39,353 bases of DNA from an uncultured Alphaproteobacteria bacterium (lineage in GTDB: Bacteria > Pseudomonadota > Alphaproteobacteria > UBA8366 > JADFVY01). The notes beneath the pieces are model-generated. The model searched no databases and was not told where the DNA came from. It was given only the letters and a program-made list of their open reading frames with translations. The position numbers and the translations under genes are program-made. Shown here one piece after another: positions 1 through 7,093 of the stretch. The stretch is from positions 1 to 39,353 of the forward strand of contig CAMYKU010000057.1 in assembly GCA_947259105.1 (NCBI GenBank), read 5' to 3'. Every line of letters starts with the position of its first letter. Within the stretch, counting starts at the first letter, position 1.

Positions 1-256
1 TGGGGTTGTTCCATCGCGTTGACGCCGCTGCGGCCTGCGTCGGCCCGGCGCGGCCGATTTCGTTCGGCGGAATATCCTGCAACGCGTATGATGGCCGTGC
101 CGGGCCGCGGGGGCGGCCGGACACGCCGGACAGGCGGCCGTTTTCGCTTTCCTCGCTGCGAGCGGGGACCTGCCGCAAACCGGCCGGCCCGCCGGACGGA
201 GGCGCCGCCCGCGCGCGCCGCGGTGCGAACCATCACCCGATACCGGAGGATCGATC

Positions 257-466
257 ATGCCAGAAAGCGTCTACAAGGTCATCGAACTCGTCGGCACCAG
301 CACCGAATCCTGGGAGAAGGCGGCCATGGCCGCGGTCACCCGGGCCGGCAAGTCGCTGCGCGATATCCGCATCGCCGAGATCGCCGATCTCGACATGCAC
401 ATCCAGGACGGCAAGGTCCAGGCCTACCGCGCCAAGGTGAAGATCTCGTTCAAATTCGAGGATTGA
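257..466 (+). CDS. Dodecin family flavin-binding protein
   Basis: A 69-residue protein with the size and pattern of dodecins: MPESVYKVIELVGTS at the N-terminus, then one amphipathic helix (about residues 18-32) and a beta hairpin ending in KVKISFKFED. Dodecins form hollow 12-mers that bind and store flavins (FMN, riboflavin or lumichrome) in the cytoplasm, buffering free flavin. The aromatic residue expected to stack on the flavin in the 'DMHIQDGKV' region is not the usual Trp, so ligand preference cannot be read off. The ATG follows GGAGGATCG at a good ribosome-binding distance. It converges on the DUF502 gene with only 21 bp between the stops. The 256 bp upstream is very GC-rich and shows no other gene. 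Confidence 0.93.
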   Translation: MPESVYKVIELVGTSTESWEKAAMAAVTRAGKSLRDIRIAEIADLDMHIQDGKVQAYRAKVKISFKFED

Positions 467-487
467 GGCCGGCGCCGGCGTTCGCGG

Positions 488-1174
488 TTACGAGTCGCCG
501 GCCGTCGGGGGCTTCCTGCTGTAGGCCATGCGGTCGGGGCCGACGGCGCCGCCGGAGATGACGAAGGTCATGGCCTCGTCCATCGTCCACTCCGTCGCGG
601 TAATCCGCGAGACCGGCACGATCTCAAGGTACCCCGAGGTCGGGTTCGGGGTGGTCGGGACGTACACCGCGGCCAGCTCGTCGCCGGTGTGCTCGTCGAT
701 CAGGGTCCGGGTGACGAACCCGACCGTCTTCATCTCGGGCGACGGGAAATCGATCAGCACCACCCGCCGGATGCCGTCCGGCCGCTCGCGCAGGATGTCG
801 ACCAGCTGCTTGGTCGAGCCGTAGACCTTCTTGACGAACGGAATTTTCGCCATCAGGGCGTCGAACGCCTTGAGGATGCGCTGTCCCAGCACCCAGGTGG
901 CGAGCCAGCCGAGGGTGAACAGCAGCACCAGCATCAGCACGATGGCGAGGCCCGTATGAAACCACGGATGGGCGAACCAGTGCGCGACCTCCGCGCTGTA
1001 CGGCCGCGCGATGGCGGCGAGCGCCCGCGCCGCCGGTTCGCCCAGGTCCGAGAGCAGCCGGAAGAGGATGTTCAGGATGAGCCAGGTGACCCAGATCGGA
1101 ATGAAGGTGAAGAGCCCGGCGATGATATTGCGCCGCGCCCACCCGAGTCGTGACCGGGAACGCCGTCTGGACAT
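488..1174 (-). CDS. DUF502 family membrane protein
   Basis: A 228-residue protein starting MSRRRSRSRLG at an ATG preceded by AAGGAGAGATC, which fixes the start; an upstream in-frame start would add 28 residues without a good ribosome-binding site. A basic N-terminus precedes transmembrane segment 1 (about residues 16-38) and a second segment lies at about 72-94. The soluble C-terminal part has the DUF502 signature VPTTPNPTSGYLEIVP. The biochemical role of the family is unknown. The gene faces the dodecin gene. The roughly 280 bp upstream to the next gene holds no recognisable coding sequence. Confidence 0.9.
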   Translation of the reverse strand: MSRRRSRSRLGWARRNIIAGLFTFIPIWVTWLILNILFRLLSDLGEPAARALAAIARPYSAEVAHWFAHPWFHTGLAIVLMLVLLFTLGWLATWVLGQRILKAFDALMAKIPFVKKVYGSTKQLVDILRERPDGIRRVVLIDFPSPEMKTVGFVTRTLIDEHTGDELAAVYVPTTPNPTSGYLEIVPVSRITATEWTMDEAMTFVISGGAVGPDRMAYSRKPPTAGDS

Positions 1175-1454
1175 GATCTCTCCTTCCACGTGGGTCCTGC
1201 GAATCCGATGGCAGTATACGCCACGCGTCACCGGGCGGGGGAGCGGGCTGGCGGACACCCCTCATGGATCCGCCTCGCGTCCGTCCGGACGGTTGGCTTG
1301 GCCGGGCCGAACCAAACCGGGCCGTCGCCGGACAGGCCGGGTCTTGCTTTTTCTTTCGGCGCGAGCGTCCGACACGCCACGGCCAGATGCGCCGGTGGGG
1401 CCGGCGCCCGCGACGGGAGTATGCAGCGGGGAGACGGTGGACGGGTGTTCGGCG

Positions 1455-1712
1455 TCAGTAGATCCGGGGCGGGCGCGCCGGCGCTTTCTTCGGCTTCGCC
1501 TTCGCCTTCTTCTTGGCGGCCGGTTTCGCCGCGGCGGCCTCGTCCGCGGCCTGCTTGTCGGCCGCGTCCCTGGCCAGGCGGAGCGCCCGCAGGCTTGCCG
1601 TGTGCTTGGCTTCAACCTGCCGTGCCTTTTCCCGCTCCGTCAGGGCCTGCTTCGCCTTCTTCTGGGCGGCGGCGAACTTCGCCTCGGCCATCGACATTAC
1701 CGATTTCGCCAT
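1455..1712 (-). CDS. Small Lys/Ala-rich hypothetical protein
   Basis: An 85-residue basic protein with an N-terminal charged helix (AEAKFAAAQKKAKQALTERE, likely coiled coil) and a C-terminal tail of Ala, Lys and Pro (KPAAKKKAKAKPKKAPARP) like histone-H1-type tails. Nucleic-acid binding is a guess from composition alone. The ATG at 1712 (MAKSVMS) has AGAGG nine bases upstream; an ATG at 1721 lies directly against that motif and is less likely. It lies downstream of the cold-shock gene on the same strand, separated by about 150 bp. I do not recognise a named family. Confidence 0.65.
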   Translation of the reverse strand: MAKSVMSMAEAKFAAAQKKAKQALTEREKARQVEAKHTASLRALRLARDAADKQAADEAAAAKPAAKKKAKAKPKKAPARPPRIY

Positions 1713-1865
1713 GTCAGTCATCCTCTGCTCTGGTTCGCGGCGTCGCGGGCGGACACGTCCGTCCCGGGGGCGCGGGCGCAACTGCCCGCAGGCGGGCGCG
1801 CGGGGCCGCCGGCGGCGCGTGGCGGCCGCCCGCGGAGCGTGTCCGGGGGCGGCGCCTTGGCGTCG

Positions 1866-2075
1866 TCAGTCGACGATCGACAGGTTCTCGGCGGAGGATT
1901 TGCCGTTCTGTCCGGGCTGAAGCTCATAAGAGACCTTCTGCCCTTCGTTCAGCGACGTCAATCCGGCGCGCTCGACGGCCGAAATGTGGACGAACGCGTC
2001 CTTGGAGCCGTCCTCGGGCTCGATGAATCCGAAACCCTTGGCCGCGTTGAACCATTTTACAGTACCAGTACTCAT
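1866..2075 (-). CDS. Cold-shock domain protein (CspA family)
   Basis: A 69-residue single cold-shock domain. It contains RNP1 (KGFGFIEP) and RNP2 (VFVHIS-like DAFVHISA) and starts [14 protein letters not shown]. Such proteins bind single-stranded RNA and DNA, melt RNA structure and act as transcription antiterminators or translation aids. The ATG at 2075 has AGAGGG seven bases upstream; an ATG two codons earlier abuts that motif. The C-terminal half ([22 protein letters not shown]) is typical of alphaproteobacterial members. The long non-coding stretch upstream could hold a structured cold-shock 5' leader, but no specific element was identified. Whether expression is cold-inducible cannot be told. 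Confidence 0.96.
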   Translation of the reverse strand: MSTGTVKWFNAAKGFGFIEPEDGSKDAFVHISAVERAGLTSLNEGQKVSYELQPGQNGKSSAENLSIVD

Positions 2076-2641
2076 AGTCATTCCCTCTAACAGGAGTGTT
2101 GATTCCGCGCCCTGGCACCATGCCGCGGCGCGGTCCGTCTCACGCTCTCATTGTCAGGGGATAACCAAGCCAGCCGGCGGACCGGCCGTTCGGGTAGCAC
2201 AAAACGAACGCAACACGTATGGACGAGATATGGGGACTGTCCGGCGAGAATTCAATGACGGCCGGGACCGGGTTCCACGGACGGCATGCCTGTCTTCCTC
2301 TATTCCAACCGCTCGTGGATCGGCGGGCCGGCCATTCGCCGGGACATACGCCATACTCTCCGCCCCTTCTTACGCCTCTGTGTCTCTGTGGTGCACCGTT
2401 TCGCGCCTGCCAGCAAACCGCAGTTCCCCTGAGGGGGCCGGGCGGCGCCACCGGCCGCGCATCGCAGATACGCGCCCTTGTCCCGCCGCCATCCCGCTGC
2501 GCGCTCGCGTTCCGTCCCGAACAGGGGCTTCGCAAACCCGCAGAAAACCCCGGTGCATGGGGTTGTTCCACATGGTCGGGGCGCGGCGGCCGGGGCCGGG
2601 CGGTGGCGCAACCGTTCGATCGGGCGCCGGGCGCGCCGAAG
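2076..2641. other. Non-coding interval upstream of the cold-shock gene
   Basis: About 565 bp without a credible gene; open frames here have no plausible start or recognisable product. It must contain the promoter and leader of the minus-strand cold-shock gene. At 2375-2394 it carries CCTCTGTGTCTCTGTGGTGC, whose complement (CACCACAGAGACACAGAGG) resembles a short sequence I recall as recurring in intergenic regions of unrelated environmental bacteria; this recollection is unverified. Confidence 0.6.
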
Positions 2642-2878
2642 TCAGGCCGGCGACTCCGGCACCAGCCTGACGCCCTGCGCATTTCGCGGATCCGCGAGCG
2701 GCGTGACCTGTTCGCGGACCAGGACGGTCTTGATCACGGTGCCCAGGGCCACGACCGCGGCCATCACCAGGGCGACCTGCTCGCCGGACCAGTCCAGGCC
2801 GAATCCGACCGCAACCGCGATCCCGGCTTCGATCAGCGCAATAATAGCGTTTATGATGGCGACCGGTTCTCGTTTCAT
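2642..2878 (-). CDS. Small holin-like membrane protein
   Basis: A 78-residue protein starting MKREPVAIINAIIALIEAG, with two hydrophobic helices (about residues 5-25 and 36-55) joined by a short polar turn (GLDWSGEQ) and followed by VREQVTPLADPRN. The layout 'EPV...hydrophobic...ltdeQ...hydrophobic...VTPvadP' resembles small putative holins or membrane proteins of actinobacterial and other phages. Function is inferred only from that resemblance. There are no adjacent endolysin, portal or tail genes, so this is either an isolated phage remnant or a domesticated small membrane protein. The ATG has GAGGT five bases upstream. The left arm of a 51-bp inverted repeat begins 71 bp upstream of it. Confidence 0.6.
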   Translation of the reverse strand: MKREPVAIINAIIALIEAGIAVAVGFGLDWSGEQVALVMAAVVALGTVIKTVLVREQVTPLADPRNAQGVRLVPESPA

Positions 2879-2948
2879 GACAGACCTCGAATTCCAGACA
2901 TTTCCAAAACCGGCATCATATACGACCGGTCGAAAAAAACAGGCCAGC

Positions 2949-2999
2949 ACACCATGCCGGGTATGTTATTGCCTGATTTTCTTGACGAAATCATGGCAG
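2949..2999 (+). repeat. Left arm of 51-bp inverted repeat (family D)
   Basis: This arm runs from ACACCATGCCG to GAAATCATGGCAG and matches the reverse complement of 4821-4871 at 48 of 51 positions (differences near the outer end). Weaker similarity (about 15/21) continues inward to 3020. The two arms bracket the dehydrogenase/membrane-protein pair. Read as codons the three differences are all non-synonymous, so the similarity is not from a conserved peptide. No target-site duplication was seen outside the arms. Confidence 0.85.
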
Positions 3000-3043
3000 G
3001 GACCGGACTTGCTTGCCGCGCCGGTCCTGGTGAGAAATCCGGG

Positions 3044-3694
3044 CTAGAAGCTCTGTCTGTACCTCTCCAGCCAGTCCCTGTACCCGGCCACCAGCAGCAC
3101 GAGCATCACCGACATCTCAAGCAGCTCTTCGAGATATTGCTGGAGGCGTTGGGCGCCGAGGCTCCATTCGTGCACGTCGAGCGAATCCATGCCGACCGGC
3201 GCCACGGCGAGGGCGACGGCGATCAGGAACAACCGGCGCGGCCAGCCCGTGGCGTAGGCGCGCCGCAGCCAGGGCAGCAGGGCGAGGAAGACGATGAGCG
3301 CCAGCAACAATACGAAATTGCCGGGCTCCACCCATGGGAAGAGCGGAAAGCCGATGTCCTGCGGCGCCAGCAGCCTGTCGCGCAGGCGTTCATGCAGGGC
3401 GAATCGCTCGTCCAGCGTCAATGCGAGGAAACTGCACGTCATGAACAGGCGGGCGAGCACCTCGCGTCTCGGCAGTTCGAACAGGCCCGGCAGCAGGGAC
3501 AGCGCGCTGAAGGCGGCGCAGGCCAGCAACAACACACTTTGCAGCCAGGTCATGGGGGTGCGCTCGAAGATCACCCATTTCCACCACTCCGGCCAGGGGA
3601 GAAGGGTCAACAACGCGACGAAACCCACGGGCAACGTGACGATTGCAGCGACGCCCCAGCGTTGCGCGAACAGGTATTCCCTTGCGCCGGTCAT
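3044..3694 (-). CDS. Multi-pass membrane protein of unknown function
   Basis: A 216-residue protein starting MTGAREYLFAQRWG. The start overlaps the stop of the dehydrogenase gene by four bases (ATGA), implying translational coupling. Hydrophobic segments lie at about residues 15-33, 47-66, 109-129, 138-155 and 180-197, so four to five membrane spans are likely. A polar loop between the second and third contains FLALTLDERFALHERLRDRL, with the acidic/His pair DERFxxHE, which could be a functional site. I do not recognise a named family. Its context, immediately downstream of a 2-hydroxyacid dehydrogenase inside an inverted-repeat bracket, suggests a linked role, but no substrate can be proposed. 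Confidence 0.75.
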   Translation of the reverse strand: MTGAREYLFAQRWGVAAIVTLPVGFVALLTLLPWPEWWKWVIFERTPMTWLQSVLLLACAAFSALSLLPGLFELPRREVLARLFMTCSFLALTLDERFALHERLRDRLLAPQDIGFPLFPWVEPGNFVLLLALIVFLALLPWLRRAYATGWPRRLFLIAVALAVAPVGMDSLDVHEWSLGAQRLQQYLEELLEMSVMLVLLVAGYRDWLERYRQSF

Positions 3695-4659
3695 GACCGG
3701 ATGGTCTCCAGCATCCTGGCGGCGGCGACGGTATTGTCGACCCATTCCTGCAGACCGCGCGCCATGGCCTCGTTCGAGTACCAGGCCGTATGGCCGGTCT
3801 GCAGGATTCTGCCGAAATCGAGCCGCTTCTCGGCCTCGTGCAGTTCCGGCAGGCAATCGTCCAGCGCATAGCCGGCCAGGGCCCGCTGCTCCAGCGCGTC
3901 GACCACCGCGCGATGGTCGACCAGATGCGGCCGCGACGGGTTGATCAGGTACGCGTGCGGCGCACACAGCGAAAGCTCCTGTTTGCCAATGATCGGCGGC
4001 GCGTTGCGTACGTGGCAGGCGCACAGGATGATGTGGTCCGACTCCCGCAATAGTCCGTCCAGCGCGCGCTTGTCGGCCGCGGGCTCGTCCACCGCGGGAT
4101 CCGCGAAGGTCACGTCGAGGCCGAGCGCCCGCAGCATATCGGCGAGGCACCGCCCGATACGGCCGTAGCCGACAATGCCCGCGGTCTTGCCGTGAAGCTC
4201 ACCGCCGCGCAGGGAGACCGAGTCCGGACAATGGCCGCGGCAGCGGTCATTGCTCAGGTGAACGCGCCTTGCCATGGCAAGCATCATGGCCAGTGCATGT
4301 TCCGCGACCACGCGGGTCGAATAGCCGGCCGCTATGTGCAGCGAAATATCCCTTCTCGCCATTGCTTCGGCATCCAGCCACTCGAATCCGGTGGCATATA
4401 TGGACACCGCGCGCAAAGCCGGGAGTCGTTCGAGAATCGTGCTGTCCAGGTCGTGCACGCCCCGCCGCGTCATGGCGACGATATCCGCATCGATACAAAG
4501 CTCCGTGAAGGCATCGGGCGTCATCGGCGCAAGCCGCGCATGGTGCGCCGCCGAAAGCACCTCGTTCAGTTGGTCCAGCTGACGGGATTCGAAGCTGTCC
4601 TGTCCGCGGGCGCTGATGACAACGGCGCGCGGAGGATTTTTTATCGATTGGTCATGCAA
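3691..4659 (-). CDS. D-isomer-specific 2-hydroxyacid dehydrogenase family protein
   Basis: A 322-residue member of the NAD(P)-dependent D-2-hydroxyacid dehydrogenase family. The dinucleotide-binding glycine motif GYGRIG is at residues 164-169, Asp187 follows the second strand (TFADP), the substrate-binding Arg243 lies in NPSRPHLVD, and the catalytic His290 is in TGHTAW. The usual acidic partner in 'ALDVFExEP' is not obvious (ALDDCLPELHEAE), so catalysis or specificity may differ. No in-frame ATG precedes the conserved N-terminus; a TTG at 4659 with GGGGAC upstream is the best start. The stop overlaps the start of the membrane-protein gene. Substrate unknown. Confidence 0.88.
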   Translation of the reverse strand: MHDQSIKNPPRAVVISARGQDSFESRQLDQLNEVLSAAHHARLAPMTPDAFTELCIDADIVAMTRRGVHDLDSTILERLPALRAVSIYATGFEWLDAEAMARRDISLHIAAGYSTRVVAEHALAMMLAMARRVHLSNDRCRGHCPDSVSLRGGELHGKTAGIVGYGRIGRCLADMLRALGLDVTFADPAVDEPAADKRALDGLLRESDHIILCACHVRNAPPIIGKQELSLCAPHAYLINPSRPHLVDHRAVVDALEQRALAGYALDDCLPELHEAEKRLDFGRILQTGHTAWYSNEAMARGLQEWVDNTVAAARMLETIRS

Positions 4660-4763
4660 GGCGATGTCCCGGGGTTGTTATCGCGGACAAGTACTACCCG
4701 GAATTCGTAAACTCCTCATAAACACGCCGTTCGTTCGTTGCGGATACGAAATGCGCAGACATA

Positions 4764-4799
4764 GGGACGGGTCGGCAGATCGAAACGCCGGCCCGTCCC
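4764..4799. other. Strong hairpin upstream of the dehydrogenase gene
   Basis: GGGACGGGTCGGC at 4764-4776 pairs with GCCGGCCCGTCCC at 4787-4799 (12 of 13) around a 10-base loop. It lies about 105 bp 5' of the minus-strand dehydrogenase start and just inside the right inverted-repeat arm. It has no T-tract on either strand, so it is a weak terminator candidate; a regulatory palindrome or part of the repeat element are alternatives. Confidence 0.5.
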
Positions 4800-4820
4800 C
4801 GCGGCCCGCAAGCCCCGCCT

Positions 4821-4871
4821 CTGCCATGATTTCGTCAAGAAAATCAGGCAATAATATACTCGGGATGGTGT
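4821..4871 (-). repeat. Right arm of 51-bp inverted repeat (family D)
   Basis: Reverse-complement partner of 2949-2999 (48/51 identical), running CTGCCATGATTTCG to GGGATGGTGT. It ends 34 bp before the first possible start of the next gene. Together the arms delimit about 1.9 kb holding exactly two genes, which is the organisation of a transposable or recombinable cassette. No transposase or recombinase lies between the arms. Confidence 0.85.
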
Positions 4872-4905
4872 AAATCATGGGGGCGCTACCCATGTTTATG
4901 GTTGT

Positions 4906-5727
4906 ATGGCGACAACGATCTATCTCTTTGAGAAGGAACGCGAATATGTCGCCTTGCGTAAGGCGGATGGAATGGCGAAACAGTCTGACAATCGGCCAGA
5001 CCCGAGTACGCCGGACGGCGCGGTCCGGCTTGCCCGCTATGTCGCGGATACGCTGCCGCACGACCCGTTCGACGTGGTCACCTACGTTCGCGCCAACTTC
5101 GCCGAAATCCGCAAACACGGCGAGACCCGGGCGAAGGGTTCGGGAGATTACCATAACGCGTATCTGTCGTTCTACGCGTTGTGGAAGGAACTCATGCTGT
5201 TTTACGGCCACAACATGGCGGACATCGAGTTTTCGACCGACAAGGCGGAAAACATCGCCCGGATCGCCGCCGCCATAGAGAATTCCTCGCAGGACATCCT
5301 GCCGAGACTGGTCGCGCGATCGTTCGACACCATATCGTCCGAGTTCAAGGAAAAGATCGGCGGCAAATTCTACTACGAGCTGTCCGACGAAGAGCTGTCG
5401 GCCATACAGTCCCTTCTGAACGAACTGCGCGAACACATCGCCAACTCGGGCGAGTTCGACGTCCGGCACAAGCGCCGCCTGCTGAAGCGCGTCGAGGAGC
5501 TGCAGCGCGAACTCCACAAGGAGGTCAGCGATTTCGACCACGTCTGGGGCCTTCTGGTCGAAAGCGCGGCCTATCTCGGAGACGCCGGGGAGAAGGCGAA
5601 GCCGATCACCGACCGCCTGCGCGATCTGAAGGAAATCTTCTGGAACAACGTCAAGCGGCGCGAGAACCTGCCGCCGAAGCGGGGATTCCCGGAACTCGAG
5701 AATAAACGGGAGGAGGAGGAGACCTGA
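4906..5727 (+). CDS. Uncharacterised helical protein
   Basis: A soluble, mostly alpha-helical protein of 273 residues from the ATG at 4906, or 251 from the ATG at 4972 (MAKQSDNRP); neither start has a strong ribosome-binding site, so the first 22 residues are doubtful. The middle (about residues 170-215) is charged and coiled-coil-like (HKRRLLKRVEELQRELHKEV). The C-terminus has a compact conserved-looking block, FDHVWGLLVESAAYLGDAGE followed by KAKPITDRLRDLKEIFW. No catalytic motif, signal peptide or membrane span is seen and I do not recognise the family. The TGA stop doubles as the left 3-bp target duplication of the repeat element that follows. Confidence 0.72.
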   Translation: MATTIYLFEKEREYVALRKADGMAKQSDNRPDPSTPDGAVRLARYVADTLPHDPFDVVTYVRANFAEIRKHGETRAKGSGDYHNAYLSFYALWKELMLFYGHNMADIEFSTDKAENIARIAAAIENSSQDILPRLVARSFDTISSEFKEKIGGKFYYELSDEELSAIQSLLNELREHIANSGEFDVRHKRRLLKRVEELQRELHKEVSDFDHVWGLLVESAAYLGDAGEKAKPITDRLRDLKEIFWNNVKRRENLPPKRGFPELENKREEEET

Positions 5728-5976
5728 GAGCCTGTGAATGTTTCGAAACAAGGTGGAAGTCGGGATATTGCGCCGGCTTTGCCGGCGAATCTTCATGTCC
5801 CCACCCCCTCCCCAACCCCTCCCCCGCCCAGGGCGGGAGAGGGGCTAAGTGGCGCGGCCGCAACAATAAAGCCCCTCTCCCGCTGGCGGGGGAGGGGTTG
5901 GGGAGGGGGTGGACTGACTACGAACCGCCGCCGCAGGCGGCGAATTAAACCCGGAAACCGAAAGATTCACAGGCTC
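5728..5976. repeat. MITE-like palindromic element, family B copy 1
   Basis: A 249-bp element with terminal inverted repeats GAGCCTGTGAATGTTTCG / CGAAAGATTCACAGGCTC and flanking TGA...TGA direct repeats (5725-5727, 5977-5979). The inside is a nested palindrome of C-rich and G-rich tracts (CCCCTCCCCAACCCCTCCCC and its complement), with GCCGGC hairpins at the shoulders. It carries no coding sequence. GAG ends plus a 3-bp TNA duplication resemble the IS1031 subgroup of the IS5 family, so it may be a non-autonomous derivative mobilised by such a transposase. Copies 2 and 3 are at 30725-30934 and 36257-36483. Confidence 0.8.
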
Positions 5977-6132
5977 TGAGAACGCCCCGTTTAGCGTTTT
6001 CTTAAATCCTTCCTGCGTGTAATCCGCCCGGTGGGACCGGGGTTCGGCGGGCGTGTGCGGCCGCTCCGGGAAGCCTTGGGCGGTATGGCAAACACCCGGG
6101 TTACATCGTGGCCGTTGCGGGGAGCGCAAATC

Positions 6133-6678
6133 ATGACTCTTGATCCGGACATCGCGGGGCGGCTCCGAAACCTCGCCGAGGATTGGGACAACTGGCCCAA
6201 TCCCTTCAGCCGCTTCGCGTCGTGGCAGGACATGCGCCGGGACATGGAGCGGGAGGCGAAGGCGCTTGGGCCGTCGCAGGCCTTGCCCGTGGTCGGAACG
6301 GCGACACGAATGGCGCAGTCCGACGATCCCTGTTGCGAGGCGATGATGGAATTCGCCGAGCTCTATGCCTGGCTGCACCCGGACGACATGCGCGAGGCGC
6401 TGGCCAGGGAGCTGGGCCCCGACGGTCCGGTCGCCGTTGTCGAAATCCTCGGGACGGTCGGGGATTCCGAAACCGTCGAGCTGCTCGCCGGCACGATCGA
6501 AATCGGCACGGCGCCCGCCGATCTGCAGATCGCCCTGGCCGGCGCGCTCGGTGAGATCGGCGGCGAGGCGGCCCGCCGTCAACTCTCGGACTGGGCGCGG
6601 CAGGATCTCGCCGATCGGGTTCACGAAGGGATCCGGATCGCCCTGCGCAATATCGACGTGAGATCCCGGGAACCTTGA
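6133..6678 (+). CDS. HEAT-repeat-like hypothetical protein
   Basis: A 181-residue acidic protein from an ATG with GGGGAG upstream. The second half has helix pairs in the style of HEAT/armadillo repeats: PVAVVEILGTVGDSETVELL at about residues 97-116, then ALAGALGEIGGEAARRQLSD at about 135-154. Such repeats are protein-binding scaffolds. The N-terminal half (DWDNWPNPFSRFASWQDMRR) is not recognised. There is no signal peptide or catalytic motif. It stands alone between two repeat elements, so context gives no clue to its role. Confidence 0.72.
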   Translation: MTLDPDIAGRLRNLAEDWDNWPNPFSRFASWQDMRRDMEREAKALGPSQALPVVGTATRMAQSDDPCCEAMMEFAELYAWLHPDDMREALARELGPDGPVAVVEILGTVGDSETVELLAGTIEIGTAPADLQIALAGALGEIGGEAARRQLSDWARQDLADRVHEGIRIALRNIDVRSREP

Positions 6679-7093
6679 GAAACACCTGAGACAGCGGTGG
6701 CGTTTGCGCCGCGCTTTGGCGCCTGGTGACGTCTCCTCATTCTCGGATCCGCGCGACGGCTCTGCTCTCCGCCGGCGACTTTCTGGAATTTCTCCGCGCG
6801 TTACTGAGCGGCCTCACCCTTCGAGACTGGCCTCTTCGCGCGGCTCGCACACGCCGCCTGTCGGCGGCTGCTCGGCGCGACGGCCCTGCTCAGGATGATG
6901 AGGGCACAAGCGTTGGAGCCTCATGCTGGGGAGCCCCGCAGGGGCGTCTCGAAGTATGAGGTCGCGCCGATCATAATTGCGTGAGGGAGCACCCGCACCG
7001 CTCCGCCGGTATGGCCATGGGCGGCCGAATGCGGCACACTGCCGGAGTGGGTTATCCGGTTTGTCGGTGCGGCTTCCGGGGAGCGAGGGTTCG
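6679..7093. repeat. Intergenic stretch with degenerate family A repeat (copy 1)
   Basis: No gene is supported here. From 6812 (CCTCACCCTTCGAGAC) to about 6967 it carries a degenerate copy of the palindromic family A element. The right half (GAGCCTCATGCTGGGGAGCC, then CGTCTCGAAGTATGAGG ending at 6961) matches the other copies closely, while the left half has diverged and the conserved outer ends are missing. The remainder shows nothing recognisable. Confidence 0.7.

Noticed and set aside
2949..2999. The inverted-repeat arm as a conserved coding peptide (LLPDFLDEIMA)
   Set aside because: Both arms can be read as this peptide, but the differences between the arms are non-synonymous and no start or full-length frame supports a protein.
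5728..5976. The C-tract/G-tract repeats as a CRISPR array or G-quadruplex array
   Set aside because: There are no regularly spaced direct repeats with unique spacers; the tracts are arms of a palindrome with terminal inverted repeats and target duplications.
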